Assembly (NCBI RefSeq): GCF_001544535.1
Contig: NZ_FCON02000004.1
Location: forward strand, 86,561 to 150,560
Length of the DNA: 64,000 nucleotides
Direction of reading: 5' to 3'
Origin: Caballeronia choica
GTDB taxonomy: Bacteria; Pseudomonadota; Gammaproteobacteria; Burkholderiales; Burkholderiaceae
Shown here: in pieces, positions 33,401-43,608 of the stretch
How the letters are laid out: the number at the start of each line of letters is the position of its first letter
How positions within the stretch are numbered: the stretch's first letter is position 1
Program-made: the position numbers and the translations under genes
Notes under the pieces: model-generated
The model's input: only the letters and a program-made list of their open reading frames with translations
What the model was told of the DNA's origin: nothing
The model's database searches: none

Positions 33401-34504
33401 TCAGATGCGCATCGGCATCACCACGTATTTGAATTCCTCGTTCTCGGGAATCGTGATCAGCGCGCTGGAATTGGCGTCGCCGAGGCTCACTTGCAGGTTG
33501 TCGATCTTCAGGTTCGCGAGCACGTCGAGCAGATACGTGACGTTGAACCCGATATCGACGCTGTCGCCCTGATAGGCGATTTCCAGTTCTTCCTGGGCTT
33601 CTTCCTGGTCGGCGTTGGTCGACATGATCTTCAACTGGCCCGGTTCGACGAGGCAGCGCACACCCTTGAACTTGTCGGACGTGAGAATCGCCGCGCGTTG
33701 CAGCGAGTGCTGCAATTCGTCGCGGCCGATCAGGAACGTGTTCTTGTGCGACTTGGGAATCACGCGCTGGAAGTCGGGGAACTTGCCCTCCACCAGCTTC
33801 GACACCAGTTCGACCTGGCCGAACGTGAACTTCACCTGCGTGGGTGCGATGTCGATCTTGAGGTTGTCGTCGATGTCTTCCAGCAGGCGCTGCAATTCCA
33901 GAATCGTCTTGCGCGGGATGATCACTTCCTGGCGGCCGAAGGAACCCTCGATCTTCATCGAAGAGAACGCCAGACGGTGGCCGTCGGTGGCAACCGCCAT
34001 CAACTGCTCGCCGTCGACGACGAGCAGCATGCCGTTCAGGTAATAACGGATGTCCTGCTGCGCCATCGCGAAATGGACCATGCCGAGCAATTGCCGGAAG
34101 GCCTTTTGCGGAACCGACAGGCTCGCGCCGAAGTCAGTAGACTGGTTGACGGTCGGGAACTCGTCGGCGGCGAGCGTCTGGAGCGCGAAACGGCTTTTGC
34201 CGGAGCGCACGGTGAGGCGCTTGTCGGAGAGGTCGAGCGCGACTTCGCCCGGCGGCATCGCGCGCAGGATATCGAGCAGCTTGCGGGCGGCGACGGTGGT
34301 GGCGACCTGATCGCTGCCCACGCCGAAGTCGGCATGCGTGGTGATCTGGAGTTCGAGGTCGGTCGAGAGGAACGACACATCCGCGCCATTCTTGGTGATC
34401 AGCAAATTGGCGAGGATCGGCAACGTATGACGGCGTTCTACGATACCGCTCACGGTTTGCAGCGGCCTTAGAAGATTATCTCGTTCGGTCTTGACCAGTT
34501 GCAT
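33401..34504 (-). CDS. dnaN: DNA polymerase III sliding clamp (beta)
   Basis: The clamp that tethers the replicative polymerase to DNA. The 367-residue product begins MQLVKTERDNLLRPLQTVSG and contains the three repeats of the beta fold, with HTLPILANLL, the FPTV motif, and the C-terminal VVMPMRI that ends nearly all beta clamps. The start at 34504 gives exactly the usual 366-367 residues; the open frame extends upstream to 34579 without family resemblance. It lies between dnaA and gyrB on the same strand. Confidence 0.98.
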   Translation of the reverse strand: MQLVKTERDNLLRPLQTVSGIVERRHTLPILANLLITKNGADVSFLSTDLELQITTHADFGVGSDQVATTVAARKLLDILRAMPPGEVALDLSDKRLTVRSGKSRFALQTLAADEFPTVNQSTDFGASLSVPQKAFRQLLGMVHFAMAQQDIRYYLNGMLLVVDGEQLMAVATDGHRLAFSSMKIEGSFGRQEVIIPRKTILELQRLLEDIDDNLKIDIAPTQVKFTFGQVELVSKLVEGKFPDFQRVIPKSHKNTFLIGRDELQHSLQRAAILTSDKFKGVRCLVEPGQLKIMSTNADQEEAQEELEIAYQGDSVDIGFNVTYLLDVLANLKIDNLQVSLGDANSSALITIPENEEFKYVVMPMRI

Positions 34505-34750
34505 AGAGTTCCTTCGTTGATGTGACGGCCTGCCCGACGGTCGTGCCACCGTCTTTGCCTTCGGACAGCCTCGTAACACGCGTTGCCGGCCCCCCGCCGG
34601 TTGCGCGCGAAAGCTTGGCGCCTGATGCCGCCCGAGGCCCGCGGGCGGTCAAACCCGTATTGTGCCTCAAAACGGAACCGCTCCCTGGAAATGGGGGCAT
34701 TTTCGTCAATAAACAGAGGCTTGACGCCGCGTTTTCGAGGCGCGTCTTCT

Positions 34751-36310
34751 TTAGCCCTTCAGCGTCTGTTCGAGCACGTGCAACTCGTGGTTCAACTGCG
34801 CGTCGGTGCCGCGCTCGGCGGAGATCTTGCGCACCGCGTGCAACACGGTGGTGTGGTCGCGTCCGCCGAAGAGTTCGCCGATTTCCGGCAGGCTTTTCTG
34901 CGTGAGCTCCTTGGCCAGGTACATCGCGATCTGGCGCGGCCGCGCGATGTTCGCCGGACGCTTCTTCGAATACATGTCGGCGACCTTGATGTTGTAGAAG
35001 TCCGCCGCCGTCTTCTGGATGTTTTCCACCGAAATCTGCCGATTTTGCACGGTCAGCAGATCCTTCAGCGCTTCCTTCGTCAGTTCGATCGTGATCTCGC
35101 GGCCGTGGAACTTCGAAAACGCGAGGATCTTGCGCAGCGCGCCTTCGAGTTCGCGCACGTTCGAACGCAGGTGCTTCGCGACGAAGAAGGCCACGTCCTC
35201 CGACAGGCTCACGCCCTCCGACTGCGCCTTGCGCATCAGGATCGCGACGCGCATTTCGAGTTCGGGCGGTTCGATCGCAACCGTCAAGCCGGAATCGAAA
35301 CGCGAGATCAGGCGGTCGTCGATACCCGAGATCTCCTTCGGATACGTGTCGCTCGTGATGATCACCTGCGCCTTGTTGGCGACGAGCGCCTCGAACGCGT
35401 AGAAGAACTCTTCCTGCGTGCGCGACTTGCCGGAGAAGAACTGGATATCGTCGATCAGCAAGAGGTCGAGCGAGTGGTAATAGCGCTTGAAATCGTCGAA
35501 CGCCTTCCTCTGGTACGCCTTCACCACGTCCGACACGTACTGCTCCGCGTGGATGTAGCGGATGCGCGCGCCGGCCTTGTCCATCAGCAACTGGTTGCCG
35601 ATCGCGTGGATCAGGTGCGTCTTGCCAAGGCCGACGCCGCCGTACAGGAACAGCGGGTTGTACGAGATGCCGGGGTTGTCGGCAACCTGGATCGCAGCGG
35701 CGCGCGCGAGCTGGTTCGCCTTGCCGGTCACGAAGTTGTCGAACGTGAGCACAGGGTTGAGCTTCGAGCGCTCGTACGCGGAATCGTTGTCACCCGCCTG
35801 CGACGCGTTGCCGCCCGGGCGCCACGTCCGGCGCGCGGCGGCGGCTTCGTTGGCGTCGAGGCTCGGGAGGTCGAGGTCGGCGTGATCGTCGTGGGTCGCC
35901 TGCGCGTGTTGCGCGGCTTCGGCGGCCAGCGCGTTGATGTGCGCGCTTGCGTTGGCGTGATTCACCGGCGCGCCGGCCGGCATGACCGGACGCGGCTGTG
36001 GCGCCGGGGAACGCGGCATCGCCGCCGTCGACGGCGCGCCGCCGAGCGCGCTGCGCGCGGTCGCCTTCGGATCGAGGACGAATTGAACGTCGACGGGCGT
36101 GTGCCAGAATTCGCGCGCCACGTCGGCGATGCGGCCGGAAAACTGGCTCTTCACCCAGTCGAGCTTGAAGCGGTTGGGCGCGGCGATGCGCAAGGTGCTC
36201 GCATCGGCATCGAAGTCGACCAGGGCCAACGGCTTGATCCACGTGACGTACTGCTGCGGCGTTAGTTCTCGCTCCAGCAATGCGGAACAGTGTTGCCAGA
36301 AATCGTTCAT
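34751..36310 (-). CDS. dnaA: Chromosomal replication initiator DnaA
   Basis: The 519-residue initiator has all four domains: N-terminal DnaB-interaction domain ([25 protein letters not shown]), a variable Pro/Ala-rich domain II (about residues 90-170), AAA+ core with Walker [11 protein letters not shown] and Walker B LLIDDIQF, and the C-terminal DNA-binding domain with the signature [16 protein letters not shown]. Domain II is longer than in E. coli (467 residues), as is common in Burkholderiaceae. It is divergent from rpmH; the 395 bases between hold a DnaA box. Confidence 0.98.
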   Translation of the reverse strand: MNDFWQHCSALLERELTPQQYVTWIKPLALVDFDADASTLRIAAPNRFKLDWVKSQFSGRIADVAREFWHTPVDVQFVLDPKATARSALGGAPSTAAMPRSPAPQPRPVMPAGAPVNHANASAHINALAAEAAQHAQATHDDHADLDLPSLDANEAAAARRTWRPGGNASQAGDNDSAYERSKLNPVLTFDNFVTGKANQLARAAAIQVADNPGISYNPLFLYGGVGLGKTHLIHAIGNQLLMDKAGARIRYIHAEQYVSDVVKAYQRKAFDDFKRYYHSLDLLLIDDIQFFSGKSRTQEEFFYAFEALVANKAQVIITSDTYPKEISGIDDRLISRFDSGLTVAIEPPELEMRVAILMRKAQSEGVSLSEDVAFFVAKHLRSNVRELEGALRKILAFSKFHGREITIELTKEALKDLLTVQNRQISVENIQKTAADFYNIKVADMYSKKRPANIARPRQIAMYLAKELTQKSLPEIGELFGGRDHTTVLHAVRKISAERGTDAQLNHELHVLEQTLKG

Positions 36311-36507
36311 CGAGTACAGTCGTTATGGTTGCGCCGCAGCCTGCGGCCGCTCTTGTCGCAAATTCGCAACAAGGTCCGGCACGGCCAAGCAAATATGCTC
36401 CGGAGGCTTACGCCGCAAGCGTTTGCGGGCGAATTGCGGGCCGAAGCAGCGGGCAGATTCTTGGGATTAAGGCGAGATTCTAACGCCAAATTCGAACGCA
36501 GCGCGAG

Positions 36508-36516
36508 TTATCCACA
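36508..36516 (+). promoter_or_regulatory. Perfect DnaA box
   Basis: The 9-mer TTATCCACA matches the E. coli consensus exactly. It lies about 200 bases upstream of the dnaA start. Confidence 0.8.
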
Positions 36517-36583
36517 GGGACACATCAGCACGCCGAAAGCCGCTGAAGGCGGCACGGAAGCGCTTGACAACGCGCCTAAGCTA

Positions 36584-36613
36584 TTGACGGTCAATAGGAA
36601 AAGGGTTTAAATA
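36584..36613 (+). promoter_or_regulatory. Candidate rpmH promoter
   Basis: TTGACG at 36584-36589 and TAAATA at 36608-36613 are separated by 18 bases, about 90 bases upstream of rpmH. A second TTGACA at 36564-36569 has no good -10 partner. Confidence 0.45.
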
Positions 36614-36705
36614 GCGGGTTCCGCGAAACCCGAATTCCTGAACCTCCGGCCATTGCGCTTTCTGCGGATGCCCGCGCGGTCGATTAACACCCAAGTGAGA
36701 GCACC

Positions 36706-36840
36706 ATGAAACGTACTTACCAACCTTCCGTGACGCGCCGCAAGCGCACCCATGGCTTCCGCGTCCGTATGAAGACGGCGGGCGGCCGCAAAGTGATCAA
36801 CGCACGTCGCGCGAAGGGCCGCAAGCGCCTGGCAGTCTAA
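36706..36840 (+). CDS. rpmH: 50S ribosomal protein L34
   Basis: A 44-residue basic protein, [18 protein letters not shown] through to GRKRLAV, which is the full L34 sequence with all hallmark Arg and Lys residues. It is a component of the large subunit, buried in 23S rRNA. It heads the rpmH-rnpA-yidD-yidC cluster that is conserved across bacteria next to dnaA. Confidence 0.98.
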   Translation: MKRTYQPSVTRRKRTHGFRVRMKTAGGRKVINARRAKGRKRLAV

Positions 36841-36893
36841 GGTCGCTTTTGTCGGCATGCACAGGCACACGCCCGCATGCGTGCGAACCCGAT

Positions 36894-37397
36894 ATGCGCA
36901 GCATCGAAGGCTCCGAAACGGAAACCATTCAGTTGCGAGCGCAGGCCGCGTTCCCCAAGGCCGCAAGGCTACTGAAAACGGATGAATACTCATCCGTTTT
37001 TCGTTTGCGGCCCTGGCGACGCTCCCCGCACTTCGTCCTGTATGGCAAGCCGACCGGCAACGAAGCGCGCCTCGGACTCGTCATCGGCAAGAAGCATGCG
37101 CCGCGCGCGGTCACGCGGAACCTGATCAAGCGCCTCGCGCGCGAGGCGTTCCGGTTGCGTCGCGCGGAACTCGGCGGGTGGGATATCCTTCTGAGGTTGC
37201 ACACGAAGATCGACCGCAAGGCGATGCCGAGCGCGAAATCGCCGCCGCTCAGGACTTTGTGCCGCGACGAGATCGACATGCTGCTCGACCGGGCGGTGCG
37301 CGAAGCGGCGCGCCGAACGGCAATGGCGCCGCCTGCGGCGCCGGCGGATGCAGCGCCGTCGAACCTCGACGATTCACCCAGGCCCTCCGGGCAATGA
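36894..37397 (+). CDS. rnpA: Ribonuclease P protein component
   Basis: RnpA binds the RnpB ribozyme and helps it cut 5' leaders from tRNA precursors. The RNR signature is [20 protein letters not shown] followed by KRLAREAFR at about residues 60-88, after [17 protein letters not shown]. The 167-residue product is longer than E. coli RnpA (119) because of a leader and a Pro/Ala-rich tail. The start at 36894 is the first ATG in the frame; a TTG at 36849 is possible. It follows rpmH by 53 bases. Confidence 0.93.
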   Translation: MRSIEGSETETIQLRAQAAFPKAARLLKTDEYSSVFRLRPWRRSPHFVLYGKPTGNEARLGLVIGKKHAPRAVTRNLIKRLAREAFRLRRAELGGWDILLRLHTKIDRKAMPSAKSPPLRTLCRDEIDMLLDRAVREAARRTAMAPPAAPADAAPSNLDDSPRPSGQ

Positions 37398-37455
37398 TGC
37401 GCAGGCGGTATCCGGTTCACCGTCGCGGACCGGAAGAAACCAAGGCGCGAAGCTT

Positions 37456-37755
37456 ATGCAAACGGCACTGATCGCGTTGTTGCGCTTTTACAAGCTTGCT
37501 GTGAGCCCCCTGCTCGGCAACCGCTGCCGCTTTTTCCCTTCCTGTTCCGACTACGCGCGCGAAGCAATCCAGTATCATGGCGCCGCGCACGGCACGTATC
37601 TCGCAGCGAAACGTCTGTGCCGCTGTCATCCGTTCTCGGCTGGGGGGATCGACCTGGTCCCGCCACCGTCGCCGGCTTCACGACGCGATGCCGAGCCGGT
37701 CTGCCAGCCGGCGGGCGAATCCGCTTCAGAAGAATTCACTACCAAACGGCGCTAA
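37456..37755 (+). CDS. yidD: Membrane protein insertion efficiency factor YidD
   Basis: The 99-residue protein has the YidD core: [20 protein letters not shown] then [11 protein letters not shown] and [16 protein letters not shown]. It is a small peripheral membrane protein that aids insertion by YidC. The C-terminal 30 residues are a variable tail. The start at 37456 ([10 protein letters not shown]) matches the family. It lies between rnpA and yidC, with yidC starting 29 bases after its stop. Confidence 0.93.
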   Translation: MQTALIALLRFYKLAVSPLLGNRCRFFPSCSDYAREAIQYHGAAHGTYLAAKRLCRCHPFSAGGIDLVPPPSPASRRDAEPVCQPAGESASEEFTTKRR

Positions 37756-37784
37756 AGCGCTTTTCGATCGACACTGAGACACGC

Positions 37785-39452
37785 ATGGATATCAAACGTA
37801 CCGTCCTATGGGTCATCTTCTTCATGTCGGCTGTCATGCTGTTCGACAACTGGCAACGTGACCATGGGCGCCCGTCGATGTTCTTCCCGAACGCCGTCCC
37901 GACCAAGACGGCCGGCACCGCCGCTCCGGGAACCACGACGCCGGGCACGCAGGCCGCCGACCTGCCCGCAACCAGCGGCGCCGCCGCCACCGCGCCAGGC
38001 ACGGCGACGCCGCCGGCAACCGCTGCCGCGCAGCTCGTCAAGTTCTCGACGGACGTCTATTCCGGCGAAATCGACACGCGCGGCGGCACGCTCTCGAAGC
38101 TCTCGCTCGTGAAGGAAGGCGACGGCAAGCAGCCCGATCTCTACATCACGCTCTTCGATCACACCCCGACGCACACGTATCTCGCGCGCACGGGCCTGCT
38201 CGGCGGCGATTTCCCGAACCATAACGACGTCTTCACGCCGGTTCCCGGCCAGACTTCGCTGTCGGGCGATGCCAAGACGCTGTCGATCGCGTTCCAATCG
38301 CCGGTGAAGGGCGGCGTGAAGGTCGTGAAAACCTACACGTTCACGCGCGGCAGCTACGTCATCAACGTCGACACGAAGATCGAGAACGTCGGCACGGCGC
38401 CGGTCACGCCGAAGCTCTATATGGAACTCGTGCGCGACAACACGCCGGTCGAGACGCCGCGCTTCTCGCACACGTTCATCGGGCCGGCTGTCTATACCGA
38501 GCAGCATCACTTCCAGAAAATCGATTTCAGCGACATCGACAAGAACAAGGCGACCTTCGAGCCTTCCGCCGACAACGGCTGGATCGCGATGGTGCAGCAT
38601 TACTTCGCGTCGGCGTGGATTCCGCAGCAGGGCGTGAAGCGCGACATCTACGTGCAGAAGATCGATCCACAGTTGTATCGCGTGGGCGTGCAGCAGCCGG
38701 TACAGACGATTGCGCCGGGACAGAGCGTCGACGTGCAGGCGCGTCTGTTCGCCGGTCCGGAAGAAGAGCGCATGCTCGAAGGCATCGCGCCGGGGCTCGA
38801 ACTGGTGAAGGACTACGGCATGGTGACGATCATCGCCAAGCCGCTCTTCTGGCTGCTCGAAAAGATTCACAGCTATGTGGGTAACTGGGGCTGGTCGATT
38901 GTTCTCCTGACGCTGTTGATCAAGGCCGTGTTCTTCCCGCTTTCGGCGGCGAGCTACAAGTCGATGGCGCGCATGAAGGCAATCACGCCGCGCATGCAGC
39001 AATTGCGCGAACGCTTCAAGAGCGATCCGCAGAAAATGAATGCCGCGTTGATGGAGCTTTATAAAACCGAGAAGGTGAATCCGTTCGGCGGATGCTTGCC
39101 GGTCGTGGTGCAGATTCCGGTGTTTATTTCGCTTTATTGGGTGCTGTTGTCGTCGGTGGAAATGCGCGGTGCGCCGTGGATCGGCTGGATTCACGATTTG
39201 TCGCAGCAAGACCCGTACTTTATTCTGCCGGTGCTGATGGCCGTTTCGATGTTCCTGCAGACGAAGCTCAACCCGACGCCGCCGGACCCGGTTCAGGCAA
39301 AGATGATGATGTTCATGCCGATCGCTTTTTCGGTCATGTTCTTCTTCTTCCCGGCCGGGCTGGTGCTGTATTACGTGGTGAATAACGTGCTGTCGATTGC
39401 GCAGCAGTATTACATCACGCGAATGATGGGGGGGAAGAAGGCGGCGGCTTGA
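37785..39452 (+). CDS. yidC: Membrane protein insertase YidC
   Basis: The 555-residue inner-membrane protein has an N-terminal anchor ([19 protein letters not shown]), a Thr/Ala/Pro-rich stretch (residues 35-80), the large periplasmic beta domain, and the conserved five-helix insertase core from about residue 365 ([54 protein letters not shown]). It inserts proteins into the inner membrane alone or with SecYEG. The start at 37785 is the family start; upstream open frame is yidD in another phase. Confidence 0.97.
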   Translation: MDIKRTVLWVIFFMSAVMLFDNWQRDHGRPSMFFPNAVPTKTAGTAAPGTTTPGTQAADLPATSGAAATAPGTATPPATAAAQLVKFSTDVYSGEIDTRGGTLSKLSLVKEGDGKQPDLYITLFDHTPTHTYLARTGLLGGDFPNHNDVFTPVPGQTSLSGDAKTLSIAFQSPVKGGVKVVKTYTFTRGSYVINVDTKIENVGTAPVTPKLYMELVRDNTPVETPRFSHTFIGPAVYTEQHHFQKIDFSDIDKNKATFEPSADNGWIAMVQHYFASAWIPQQGVKRDIYVQKIDPQLYRVGVQQPVQTIAPGQSVDVQARLFAGPEEERMLEGIAPGLELVKDYGMVTIIAKPLFWLLEKIHSYVGNWGWSIVLLTLLIKAVFFPLSAASYKSMARMKAITPRMQQLRERFKSDPQKMNAALMELYKTEKVNPFGGCLPVVVQIPVFISLYWVLLSSVEMRGAPWIGWIHDLSQQDPYFILPVLMAVSMFLQTKLNPTPPDPVQAKMMMFMPIAFSVMFFFFPAGLVLYYVVNNVLSIAQQYYITRMMGGKKAAA

Positions 39453-39477
39453 TGCTGGTTGTATTTGAACTCTGAAA

Positions 39478-39506
39478 AACGCCTCGAATTTATTCGGGGC
39501 GTTTTT
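39478..39506. terminator. Bidirectional terminator after yidC
   Basis: AACGCCTCGAAT and ATTCGGGGCGTT form a stem with one G-T pair and a short loop, flanked by A4 on the left and T6 on the right. The stop codon of the convergent small gene (39490) lies inside the stem. Confidence 0.85.
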
Positions 39507-39834
39507 TGTTCAACATCTCGTGAATCAAAATGTTGATCTGATTGAGCATAATTTTGATTGGGCCTTTTTCCTCGACCGCAAGCATTTCAAGCTCGGGATT
39601 GATACGCAATGAGGCCGGAAGGTCAATATAGTTCGAGATGGCTTCTCTAGCCACCGGATCGGATGCCTCGGCGTTACGCCGCCTTACGGTGTGCTCGAGA
39701 TAGTACCAATCCTCGTGTAGGAACGACGCCAGTTGAGAACGATGTCGCTTCAGGGGGAGCGTGCGCCCAGCGAGCCAGTTAGCCGCCGTTCTTTCCGTGA
39801 GGATAGGGGCTCCGACGTAGTCATTGAACCCCAT
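39490..39834 (-). CDS. Small HTH-like protein, possibly N-terminally truncated
   Basis: The 114-residue protein opens with a segment resembling the second half of an XRE/Cro-type HTH (TERTAANWLAGRTLPLKRHR), followed by a helical C-terminal part. The same segment in the neighbour at 40201 (SPQTAHKWLTARSIPTVDKL) is preceded by about 35 residues that are missing here, so this copy may be a truncated paralogue. The upstream frame closes at 39862 without another start. The base composition is more AT-rich than in neighbours. The function is unknown. Confidence 0.55.
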   Translation of the reverse strand: MGFNDYVGAPILTERTAANWLAGRTLPLKRHRSQLASFLHEDWYYLEHTVRRRNAEASDPVAREAISNYIDLPASLRINPELEMLAVEEKGPIKIMLNQINILIHEMLNKKRPE

Positions 39835-40200
39835 TTTTAAAATGCGCGGGCCTTTCCAAAATTAATTCGAACTTCCCTGCTCTCTTTCGAGTTGCATTTA
39901 TTCCGGGTGCACGCCTCCTGATGGCGTCGAGAAGATTGTCCCTGAAATCGGGATATTTGATGTTTGAGTTCATACCGTTCATCTTCGGCGAGAACGCCGA
40001 ACTAATGTGGAAATGAGGTTTGTCAAACTACCAACCGTATTTCCATCCAATCTCAAATATCCGCCCGATTCCCGCCCCGTGCTGTCTTGGACCATTAGGC
40101 ATATCTCGTTAAAATCCCTTTAAAGATAATTCTCATCCGTTTGGGCTAAATGAACCTGGTCGTGCATAAGGCTGCCCCGCTGAACACGAGAAGATAATCT
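39835..40200. other. AT-rich intergenic stretch between two HTH genes
   Basis: These 366 bases are distinctly more AT-rich than the chromosome around them. They contain no convincing gene, tRNA, inverted repeat or att site. They look like residual accessory DNA. Confidence 0.5.
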
Positions 40201-40617
40201 TCACCGCTTCCCCGCCCCGTAAAACTGATCGATCAACTCCTCCAGCAAATACCGATGATGCGGCGACAGCGCCTCGATTTTCGAAGCCAGTTCCAGCGTT
40301 TCCTCCGACGCCGGATATTGCTCATCACGAGCGAGTGGTTTTGGCACTGTCTGCGGGGTTCCGCTAGGTGGCGGACCATAGTGGAGCCAATGCTGATCGA
40401 CCTTGAACCATTCCGATAGCGTCTGCAATTTATCGACGGTGGGAATAGATCGCGCCGTGAGCCATTTGTGCGCCGTCTGAGGCGAGACGGGCTCGCCGTG
40501 ATAGCGCAGGTTGAAGTGCAACGCGAGGTCAGTCGCGCCCCGCATCTTCTCGGTTGCGCGGGTCATGGAGAATTTGAGGCGATCCGAGAAATCGGCCTTT
40601 TCTTTTGCGGTTGGCAT
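40201..40617 (-). CDS. XRE/phage-repressor-like HTH protein
   Basis: The 138-residue protein has an N-terminal HTH (about residues 8-65: LKFSMTRATEKMRGATDLAL and SPQTAHKWLTARSIPTVDKL, then FKVDQHWLHYG), the layout of many small prophage-type regulators, and a C-terminal helix (LSPHHRYLLEELIDQFYGAG) that could dimerise. Start at 40617 was chosen over 40656 because the latter adds residues without helix character. No phage genes adjoin it. The target is probably its own promoter. Confidence 0.75.
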   Translation of the reverse strand: MPTAKEKADFSDRLKFSMTRATEKMRGATDLALHFNLRYHGEPVSPQTAHKWLTARSIPTVDKLQTLSEWFKVDQHWLHYGPPPSGTPQTVPKPLARDEQYPASEETLELASKIEALSPHHRYLLEELIDQFYGAGKR

Positions 40618-40933
40618 GGTCGCGATTGTGCGAGGCAAACGGCGGTGGCTAGTCAACCGCCTACGCTAGATTTTGCGAACACCCTAGTCACTTTATCGCG
40701 CATAAGACAATCTTCTGATAAATCGTCATGCCGCATGCGCGGCCTACAGAACGCTCTGTTGCAATGGCAATGGATCTCAACAACCAAGCCATTCTCCCGA
40801 AATTCTCAAACCCCAGCGTATCTCAACTAAGATAAACAAGAAAGTTCTTACGCTCGCCGAGGCCCGAAGTCCGCAAAAACCATCGCGATACAATGCGGAC
40901 ACCTTCAAATCCAAGCCTTCAACCCCGCCGACC
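40618..40933. other. Upstream region of the HTH gene and mnmE
   Basis: A 316-base divergent gap, AT-rich in its left two thirds and GC-rich next to mnmE. It must hold promoters for both genes. No clear operator dyad was found by eye. Confidence 0.5.
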
Positions 40934-42325
40934 ATGCCCAACAACGACTCCGATCCGATCGTCGCCATTGCCACCGCGCCGGGGCGCGGCGGGATCGGCG
41001 TGGTGCGGCTGTCGTTCGGCCGCGCGGGCGAAGCGGCGGCGGCCCACGCGATGCACGCCCTCTGCGGCCAGCTTCTCGTCGCGCGCCACGCGAGCTACGC
41101 GCCCTTCATCGACGGCAACGGCGAGGCGCTCGACCGCGGCATCGCGCTGTACTTTCCCGCCCCGCACTCGTACACCGGCGAACACGTGCTCGAACTTCAG
41201 GGGCACGGCGGCCCAATCGTCCTGCAACTGGTGTTGCAACGGGCGATCGAAGCTGGCCGCGAATTCGGCCTGCGGCTTGCCGAGCCCGGCGAATTCACGC
41301 GCCGCGCGTTCCTCAACGACAAGCTCGACCTCGCGCAGGCGGAGGCCGTCGCCGATCTGATCGAGGCCAGCACCGAGGCTGCAGCCCGCTCGGCGGGCCG
41401 TTCGCTCGACGGCGCGTTTTCGCGCGAGATTCACGCGCTCGTCGAGGACGTGATCACGCTGCGGATGCTGGTCGAGGCGACGCTCGATTTCCCCGAAGAA
41501 GAGATCGACTTCCTCGAGGCTGCCGACGCCCGCGGCAAGCTCGCGCGCATCCGCGAGCGTCTGGTGAAGGTGCTCGCCGACGCGCGCCAGGGCGCGTTGC
41601 TGCGCGAGGGATTGTCGGTGGTGCTCGCGGGACAGCCGAACGTCGGGAAGTCGTCGCTGCTCAACGCGCTCGCCGGCGCGGAACTGGCGATCGTCACGCC
41701 GATTGCCGGCACGACCCGCGACAAGGTCACGCAGACGATCCAGATCGAAGGCATTCCGCTGCATGTCATCGATACGGCCGGCCTTCGGGAGACCGAGGAT
41801 GAAGTCGAGCGGATCGGCATCGAGCGGACTTGGGGCGAGATCGAACGCGCCGACGTGGTGTTGCATCTGCTCGATGCACGCGTGGGCGGCACGCCCGAGG
41901 ACGTCGTGATCGCCGCGCGATTTCCGGCGGGCGTGCCGGTCGTGCGTGTGTCGAACAAGGCGGATCTCGCGGGCGTGGCGGCGTCGGTCACACAAGCCGA
42001 CGGCGATAGCGCGCGGGAGGTGAGGTTGTCGGCCAAGACGGGCGATGGCATCGCGTTGTTGCGCGATGAGTTGCTGAAGATCGCCGGCTGGCAGGCGGGC
42101 GCGGAGAGCGTTTATCTGGCTCGCGAGCGGCATTTGATCGCGCTGCGCACGGCCGAGGAGCATCTGGCGCTCGCTGCGGATCACGCGGAGCAGAACTCGC
42201 AGGCTCTCGACCTCTTCGCCGAGGAATTGCGCCTTGCGCAGGACGCGCTCAACTCGATTACGGGTGAGTTCACGTCCGATGATCTGCTCGGCGTGATTTT
42301 CAGCCGGTTTTGTATTGGGAAGTAG
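40934..42325 (+). CDS. mnmE: tRNA modification GTPase MnmE
   Basis: MnmE, with MnmG, puts the carboxymethylaminomethyl group on U34 of several tRNAs. The 463-residue protein has the N-terminal folate-binding domain ([20 protein letters not shown] type start), a helical domain, and an inserted G domain with [14 protein letters not shown] (about residues 230-245), DTAGLRET, and NKAD. It ends FCIGK, the invariant CxGK motif with the essential Cys. In most Burkholderiaceae it follows yidC directly; here about 1.5 kb of accessory DNA lies between. Confidence 0.97.
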   Translation: MPNNDSDPIVAIATAPGRGGIGVVRLSFGRAGEAAAAHAMHALCGQLLVARHASYAPFIDGNGEALDRGIALYFPAPHSYTGEHVLELQGHGGPIVLQLVLQRAIEAGREFGLRLAEPGEFTRRAFLNDKLDLAQAEAVADLIEASTEAAARSAGRSLDGAFSREIHALVEDVITLRMLVEATLDFPEEEIDFLEAADARGKLARIRERLVKVLADARQGALLREGLSVVLAGQPNVGKSSLLNALAGAELAIVTPIAGTTRDKVTQTIQIEGIPLHVIDTAGLRETEDEVERIGIERTWGEIERADVVLHLLDARVGGTPEDVVIAARFPAGVPVVRVSNKADLAGVAASVTQADGDSAREVRLSAKTGDGIALLRDELLKIAGWQAGAESVYLARERHLIALRTAEEHLALAADHAEQNSQALDLFAEELRLAQDALNSITGEFTSDDLLGVIFSRFCIGK

Positions 42326-42392
42326 GCGGTCGCCGAAGCGACGCCAGCGGATGACAAGACAGCACGCAGAACTGCTTTATTTGCTGGAGCCA

Positions 42393-42422
42393 GACCATTT
42401 CGGCGAATTCACCAAAATGGTC
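42393..42422. repeat. 30-bp near-perfect palindrome downstream of mnmE
   Basis: GACCATTTCGGCGAA is followed by TTCACCAAAATGGTC; the arms match at 13 of 15 positions with no loop. No T-run follows. It lies 68 bases after mnmE and 116 bases before the end of the GSCFA gene, and may be a protein-binding site. Confidence 0.7.
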
Positions 42423-42537
42423 CTTCCTGGATCGGGAGCGAGGCGCGGAATCTCCGATTCCACGCATCCCGTACGAAACATACCGGCGGCCGAGATTTCC
42501 CCTGTCACCGCGCACGCCAAGCCAGGCCAAAACCACC

Positions 42538-43608
42538 TCACGGCGCCGAATTAAACAGCTCATCACATTCCGGCAGCGGTGCTTCAACCCTCGGCGCCAC
42601 CGCGACCGCATTCTCCGCTCCAGCGACCACCGGAACCTCACCACGCCCCGTCTGCGGCTCGATCCCATAGAAACTGGACAGAAAGCAGCGCATCACATGC
42701 GCGACCCCGCGCTCGGTGACTTCGCGCAAATCCGACGCGAGGTATTGCCCGAACGACGCCGGATGACTGACGATCTCATACGAAGGAAAATACGCCACGT
42801 GGTCGTGTTTCGCTTCGACTTCCCCAGCCGCCGCGCGCAACACCGCCTTCGAGTAAGCCGACGCTACAAGCACGTTATGACCGGTGCGCGTCGCCACGAG
42901 CGGAACCGGCGACACCGTCAAAATCAATTTCAGGCGGGGATTCACCCGACCCAATTCCCCAATCAGCCGATCCAAATCCGCCACCACCTCGGCATGCGTG
43001 AAATTCCGGAAATGATGGATCTCAGGATCGTACGTCCCGCGCACCGTCCCCGGACACGCCGGATACGTGTGGCCCGCCGCCGAATTGAACCAGCACTCGG
43101 TCAACCCAAGCGTGAAAACGAAGACGTCGGCGGTCTCGAACATCGCCCTGACCCGTTCGAGGTGGTAAGCGCGATCCGCCTGGGCTTCGTGCCGGCTCGC
43201 ATACCCTTCCTTCTGCACATTCGGCCGCAGCAAATCGAACCAGCGGCCCTCATGTTCAGCGAAATCCTCGATCATCGGAATGATGCCGAACGCCTGCTCG
43301 AACAGTTCCACGCCATGCCGCACGGTGTAGATGTTGCCGTAGCGCGCGGAGAAAACGCCATAGCTCTCGACATTGCCGCCGTGCTCGATCATCAGCGGAT
43401 GCGCCGGTTCGGCGACGTACGGCGGCAATCCCGCCCGCTGCATATACCGCGTAATGTGCTGCGCGAAGCAACTGCCGGCGGTGGCCACGCGATCATCGAC
43501 ATGCAGCCTGAACTTCGGCTCGTCGTTCAGTTGCAGGGCGAACCAGGGCGAATCCGACACGAACTTCTTCCAGAAGCTTCGCGCGGGCAACTTCGAGTAA
43601 GGATGCAT
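42538..43608 (-). CDS. GSCFA-family protein
   Basis: The 356-residue protein carries the name-giving motif AGSCFAQHI (about residues 39-47) of the GSCFA family (SGNH-hydrolase-like superfamily), together with FTLGLTECWF and a later TVSPVPLV-type block. GSCFA proteins commonly sit in surface-polysaccharide loci and are suspected of adding or removing acyl groups. The start at 43608 overlaps the stop of the preceding gene by one base. The frame is open further upstream but only as a shadow of that gene. It ends the glycosylation-like gene cluster. Confidence 0.88.
   Translation of the reverse strand: MHPYSKLPARSFWKKFVSDSPWFALQLNDEPKFRLHVDDRVATAGSCFAQHITRYMQRAGLPPYVAEPAHPLMIEHGGNVESYGVFSARYGNIYTVRHGVELFEQAFGIIPMIEDFAEHEGRWFDLLRPNVQKEGYASRHEAQADRAYHLERVRAMFETADVFVFTLGLTECWFNSAAGHTYPACPGTVRGTYDPEIHHFRNFTHAEVVADLDRLIGELGRVNPRLKLILTVSPVPLVATRTGHNVLVASAYSKAVLRAAAGEVEAKHDHVAYFPSYEIVSHPASFGQYLASDLREVTERGVAHVMRCFLSSFYGIEPQTGRGEVPVVAGAENAVAVAPRVEAPLPECDELFNSAP

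Larger units (their letters stand above)
36311..36705. other. Putative oriC region, dnaA-rpmH intergenic
   Basis: The gap between divergent dnaA and rpmH is the classic location of bacterial oriC. It holds one perfect DnaA box, TTATCCACA, at 36508-36516, and an AT-rich stretch around 36583-36615 that could also be the rpmH promoter. Only one perfect box was found by eye, so it could be a dnaA autoregulatory site rather than the full origin. GC-skew would settle it. Confidence 0.45.
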
